DNA of 64,000 nucleotides from Rhizobium sp. BT03 (GTDB lineage: Bacteria; Pseudomonadota; Alphaproteobacteria; Rhizobiales; Rhizobiaceae). The DNA lies in NCBI RefSeq assembly GCF_030053155.1, contig NZ_CP125640.1:2356001-2420000 (forward strand). Direction: 5' to 3'. The notes below the pieces were generated by a model that ran no database searches, was not told where the DNA came from, and was given only the letters and a program-made list of their open reading frames with translations. This document shows, one piece after another, positions 62,136 to 64,000 of this stretch. Position 1 is the stretch's first letter. Each line of letters starts with the position of its first letter. The position numbers were made by a program, and so were the translations under genes.

Positions 62136-63107
62136 TCAACGTTCCTTCGTATAGGGCACCCCGCCGGCCTTCGGCGGGATCGCTACGCCGATGAAGCCGG
62201 CAAGCAGGACGCAGGTGAGGATATAGGGCAGCGCCTGGAAGACCTGAACCGGCACCTCGCCGATCAACGGCACCTGCTTGCCCTGCATGAAATTGGCCAG
62301 TGCGTCGAGGAAGCCGAAGAGCAGGCAGGCAAACATCACGGGCACCGGCTTCCACTTGGCGAAGACGAGGGCGGCGAGCGCGATATAGCCCTTGCCGGCC
62401 GACATGTCCTTGATGAAGGCGGCGGACTGGGCAATCGCCAGATAAGTGCCGGAAAAGCCGCAGAGGATGCCGGCGCACATGACCGCGCGATAGCGCAGCC
62501 AGGCGACCGAGATGCCTGCCGTATCGACCGCACCCGGATTTTCGCCGACGGCGCGCATCCTGAGGCCGAAGCGCGTGCGGTAAAGCACCCACCAGGAGAA
62601 GGGCACGGCGAGGAAGGCAAGATAGGTCAGGATATTGTTGCCGGAGATGACGTTGGCGTAGAGCGGGCCGAGGACCGGTATGTCGCGGGCGGCATCGGCA
62701 CCCGGCAGGATGATCGGCGCGAAACGCGACTCTGGCGACAGCTGCGGCGTGCGCCCGCCCTGGCCGAACCAGGCCTGGCCGAGCACGATGGTGATGCCGG
62801 CGATGAAGAAGTTGATCGCCACACCCGAGACGATCTGGTTGCCGCGATTGGTGATCGACGCAAAGCCGTGCACCAGGCTGAGCGCCACGGAGCAGACGAT
62901 GCCGGCGCCGAGACCCAGCCAGGCGGAATCGGTGAGATAGGCGATACAGGCGGCGGCGAAGGCCGAGCCCAGCATCTTGCCCTCCAGGCCGATATCGAAG
63001 ATGCCGGCGCGCTCCGAAAACAGACCGGCGAGAGCGGTAAAAATCAGCGGGATCGACAGGCGGATCGTCGAGCTCAGAACGCTGATGAAGATGTCGTAAT
63101 AATCCAT
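62136..63107 (-). CDS. Nucleoside ABC transporter permease (NupQ/YufQ-like)
   Basis: 323-residue BPD_transp_2 permease with about eight membrane segments. It starts with LSSTIRLSIPLIFTALAGLF and SERAGIFDIGLEGKMLGSAF, the hallmark of this family, and continues LSLVHGFASITNRGNQIVSG and YRTRFGLRMRAVGENPGAVD. Gene order beside cdd, punA, deoC and deoA points to nucleoside uptake. The stop is two bases from the cdd start and the ATG 63107 is ten bases after the partner permease. Confidence 0.9.
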   Translation of the reverse strand: MDYYDIFISVLSSTIRLSIPLIFTALAGLFSERAGIFDIGLEGKMLGSAFAAACIAYLTDSAWLGLGAGIVCSVALSLVHGFASITNRGNQIVSGVAINFFIAGITIVLGQAWFGQGGRTPQLSPESRFAPIILPGADAARDIPVLGPLYANVISGNNILTYLAFLAVPFSWWVLYRTRFGLRMRAVGENPGAVDTAGISVAWLRYRAVMCAGILCGFSGTYLAIAQSAAFIKDMSAGKGYIALAALVFAKWKPVPVMFACLLFGFLDALANFMQGKQVPLIGEVPVQVFQALPYILTCVLLAGFIGVAIPPKAGGVPYTKER

Positions 63108-63117
63108 CGTCCGCTCC

Positions 63118-64000
63118 TCAGGCCCGCTTGAATTGTTGATAGAGGTGCACCATCGCCGGCCGGAACATATATTCCAGCGCGCCGGCGAACAGGATCACCA
63201 GACCCTGGATGACCAGGATCATCTCGCGGGTGATGTTCGGCATTTCGAAGGAGATCCAGTCGCCGCCCTGGTAAAGGATGCCGAAGAGGATCGCGGCGAA
63301 GATGATGCCGAGCGGATGATTGCGGCCCATCAGCGAGACCGCGATGCCGACGAAGCCGGCGCCGCCGACGAATTCCACCTGCAGGCGGGCGGAAGAGCCC
63401 ATGACCGGATTGAGCGCCATCATGCCGGCGAGTGCGCCGGAGATGAGCATGGCGATGATGACGATACGCGCGTAGGGAATGCCGGCATAGTCGGCCGCCG
63501 TCGGGCTGACGCCGAGCGTGCGCATTTCAAAGCCAAGCTTGGTACGCCAGATGAGTATCCAGACAAACCAGGCGGCGAGCAGGGCGATGATGAAGGAGAT
63601 GTTGAAGGGAGCGGCGCCGAGTTTGGCGCCGAACAGCTGCATGATCCAGCCGAGCTTCGGCAATTGCCCGCCTTCAAGGAAAGTGCGGGTTTCCGGCGCC
63701 ATCTTGCCGGGCACGATCAGCACGTGCACCAGCAGGTACACCATCAGCGCCGCGCCGATATAGTTGAACATGATCGTCGTAATGACGATATGGCTGCCGC
63801 GTTTTGCCTGCAGGAAGGCCGGAATGAAGGCCCAGGCTGCGCCGAAGATACCGGCGCCGACGATCGCCACCGGCATCGTCACATACCATGGCACGTAACG
63901 ATCGAGCGAAAGCGCCACCAGGGCGCAGCCGAGACCGCCGAGATAGGCCTGACCCTCCGAGCCGATGTTGAAGAGACCGGCATGGATCGCCACGGCGACC
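63118..64000 (-). CDS. Nucleoside ABC transporter permease (NupP/YufP-like), cut at the window edge
   Basis: At least 294 codons are visible; the frame remains open at base 64000, so the N-terminus is outside the window. Membrane segments and family motifs include AIHAGLFNIGSEGQAYLGGL, GSHIVITTIMFNYIGAALMV and WRTKLGFEMRTLGVSPTAAD. It pairs with the NupQ-like permease. The ATPase and lipoprotein binding component probably lie upstream, beyond the edge. Confidence 0.9.
   Translation of the reverse strand, partial: VAVAIHAGLFNIGSEGQAYLGGLGCALVALSLDRYVPWYVTMPVAIVGAGIFGAAWAFIPAFLQAKRGSHIVITTIMFNYIGAALMVYLLVHVLIVPGKMAPETRTFLEGGQLPKLGWIMQLFGAKLGAAPFNISFIIALLAAWFVWILIWRTKLGFEMRTLGVSPTAADYAGIPYARIVIIAMLISGALAGMMALNPVMGSSARLQVEFVGGAGFVGIAVSLMGRNHPLGIIFAAILFGILYQGGDWISFEMPNITREMILVIQGLVILFAGALEYMFRPAMVHLYQQFKRA

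Overview
The window looks like a stretch of a Rhizobium-type alphaproteobacterial chromosome (R. etli / R. leguminosarum group). The reasons are high GC content, DUF982 and BA14K-like proteins, an alphaproteobacterial cpa/tad pilus locus, CtrA-like TTAA-N7-TTAA boxes and REP-like intergenic palindromes. There are no rRNA genes, CRISPR arrays or intact insertion sequences. One tRNA gene, tRNA-Leu(CAG), is present.

Region by region. 1-9360 is housekeeping and small accessory genes: recX (cut by the edge), acetylpolyamine amidohydrolase, a HAD hydrolase, a GNAT/XRE-cupin pair, tenA, lepA, a chromosomal ccdAB toxin-antitoxin pair, a GFA protein, a NodL/Maa-type acetyltransferase, a class I amidotransferase and an Rdx (SelW-like) protein. 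9491-9685 is tRNA-Leu with its own promoter and terminator. 10145-23238 is a surface-sugar island in two blocks. Block 1 (10145-15010) is visibly less GC-rich and encodes a sugar C-methyltransferase, a cupin, an aminotransferase, a DesVI-like methyltransferase and a GT4. Block 2 (15690-23238) starts from CDP-glucose (RfbF, RfbG) and adds a second C-methyltransferase, a 3,5-epimerase, a GT2, a second aminotransferase, a CmcI-like methyltransferase and a GNAT. Together they suggest two rare C-methylated amino sugars for an O-antigen or other envelope glycan. 23636-28803 is a second polysaccharide locus: a Wzz/ExoP-like chain-length protein without kinase, divergent from a GH5 endoglucanase, a Wzy/ExoQ-like polymerase and an ExoZ-like acyltransferase.

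29019-42356 is metabolic: purU, a three-domain kinase/M23-like/class III aminotransferase fusion, a P1 peptidase with a LysR regulator and an ABC peptide-type importer lacking its ATPases, an NlpC/P60 protein, a MarR regulator and an M17 aminopeptidase. 42501-55002 is a nearly complete Flp/Tad pilus system (flp, cpaA-F, tadB, tadC, tadD, TadE-like genes and a stand-alone CpaC N-terminal-domain protein), interrupted by one LysE-type exporter. 55115-64000 is a nucleoside salvage region. On the plus strand are deoB-add-upp; on the minus strand two nucleoside ABC permeases, cdd, punA, deoC and deoA. The two arms converge on a small retropepsin-like protein.

The most unusual points are the paired C-methyl amino-sugar pathways, the 973-residue fusion enzyme, a CcdB with a changed gyrase-contact tail, a nested dyad beside the marR ribosome-binding site, and palindromic repeats placed inside two operons.
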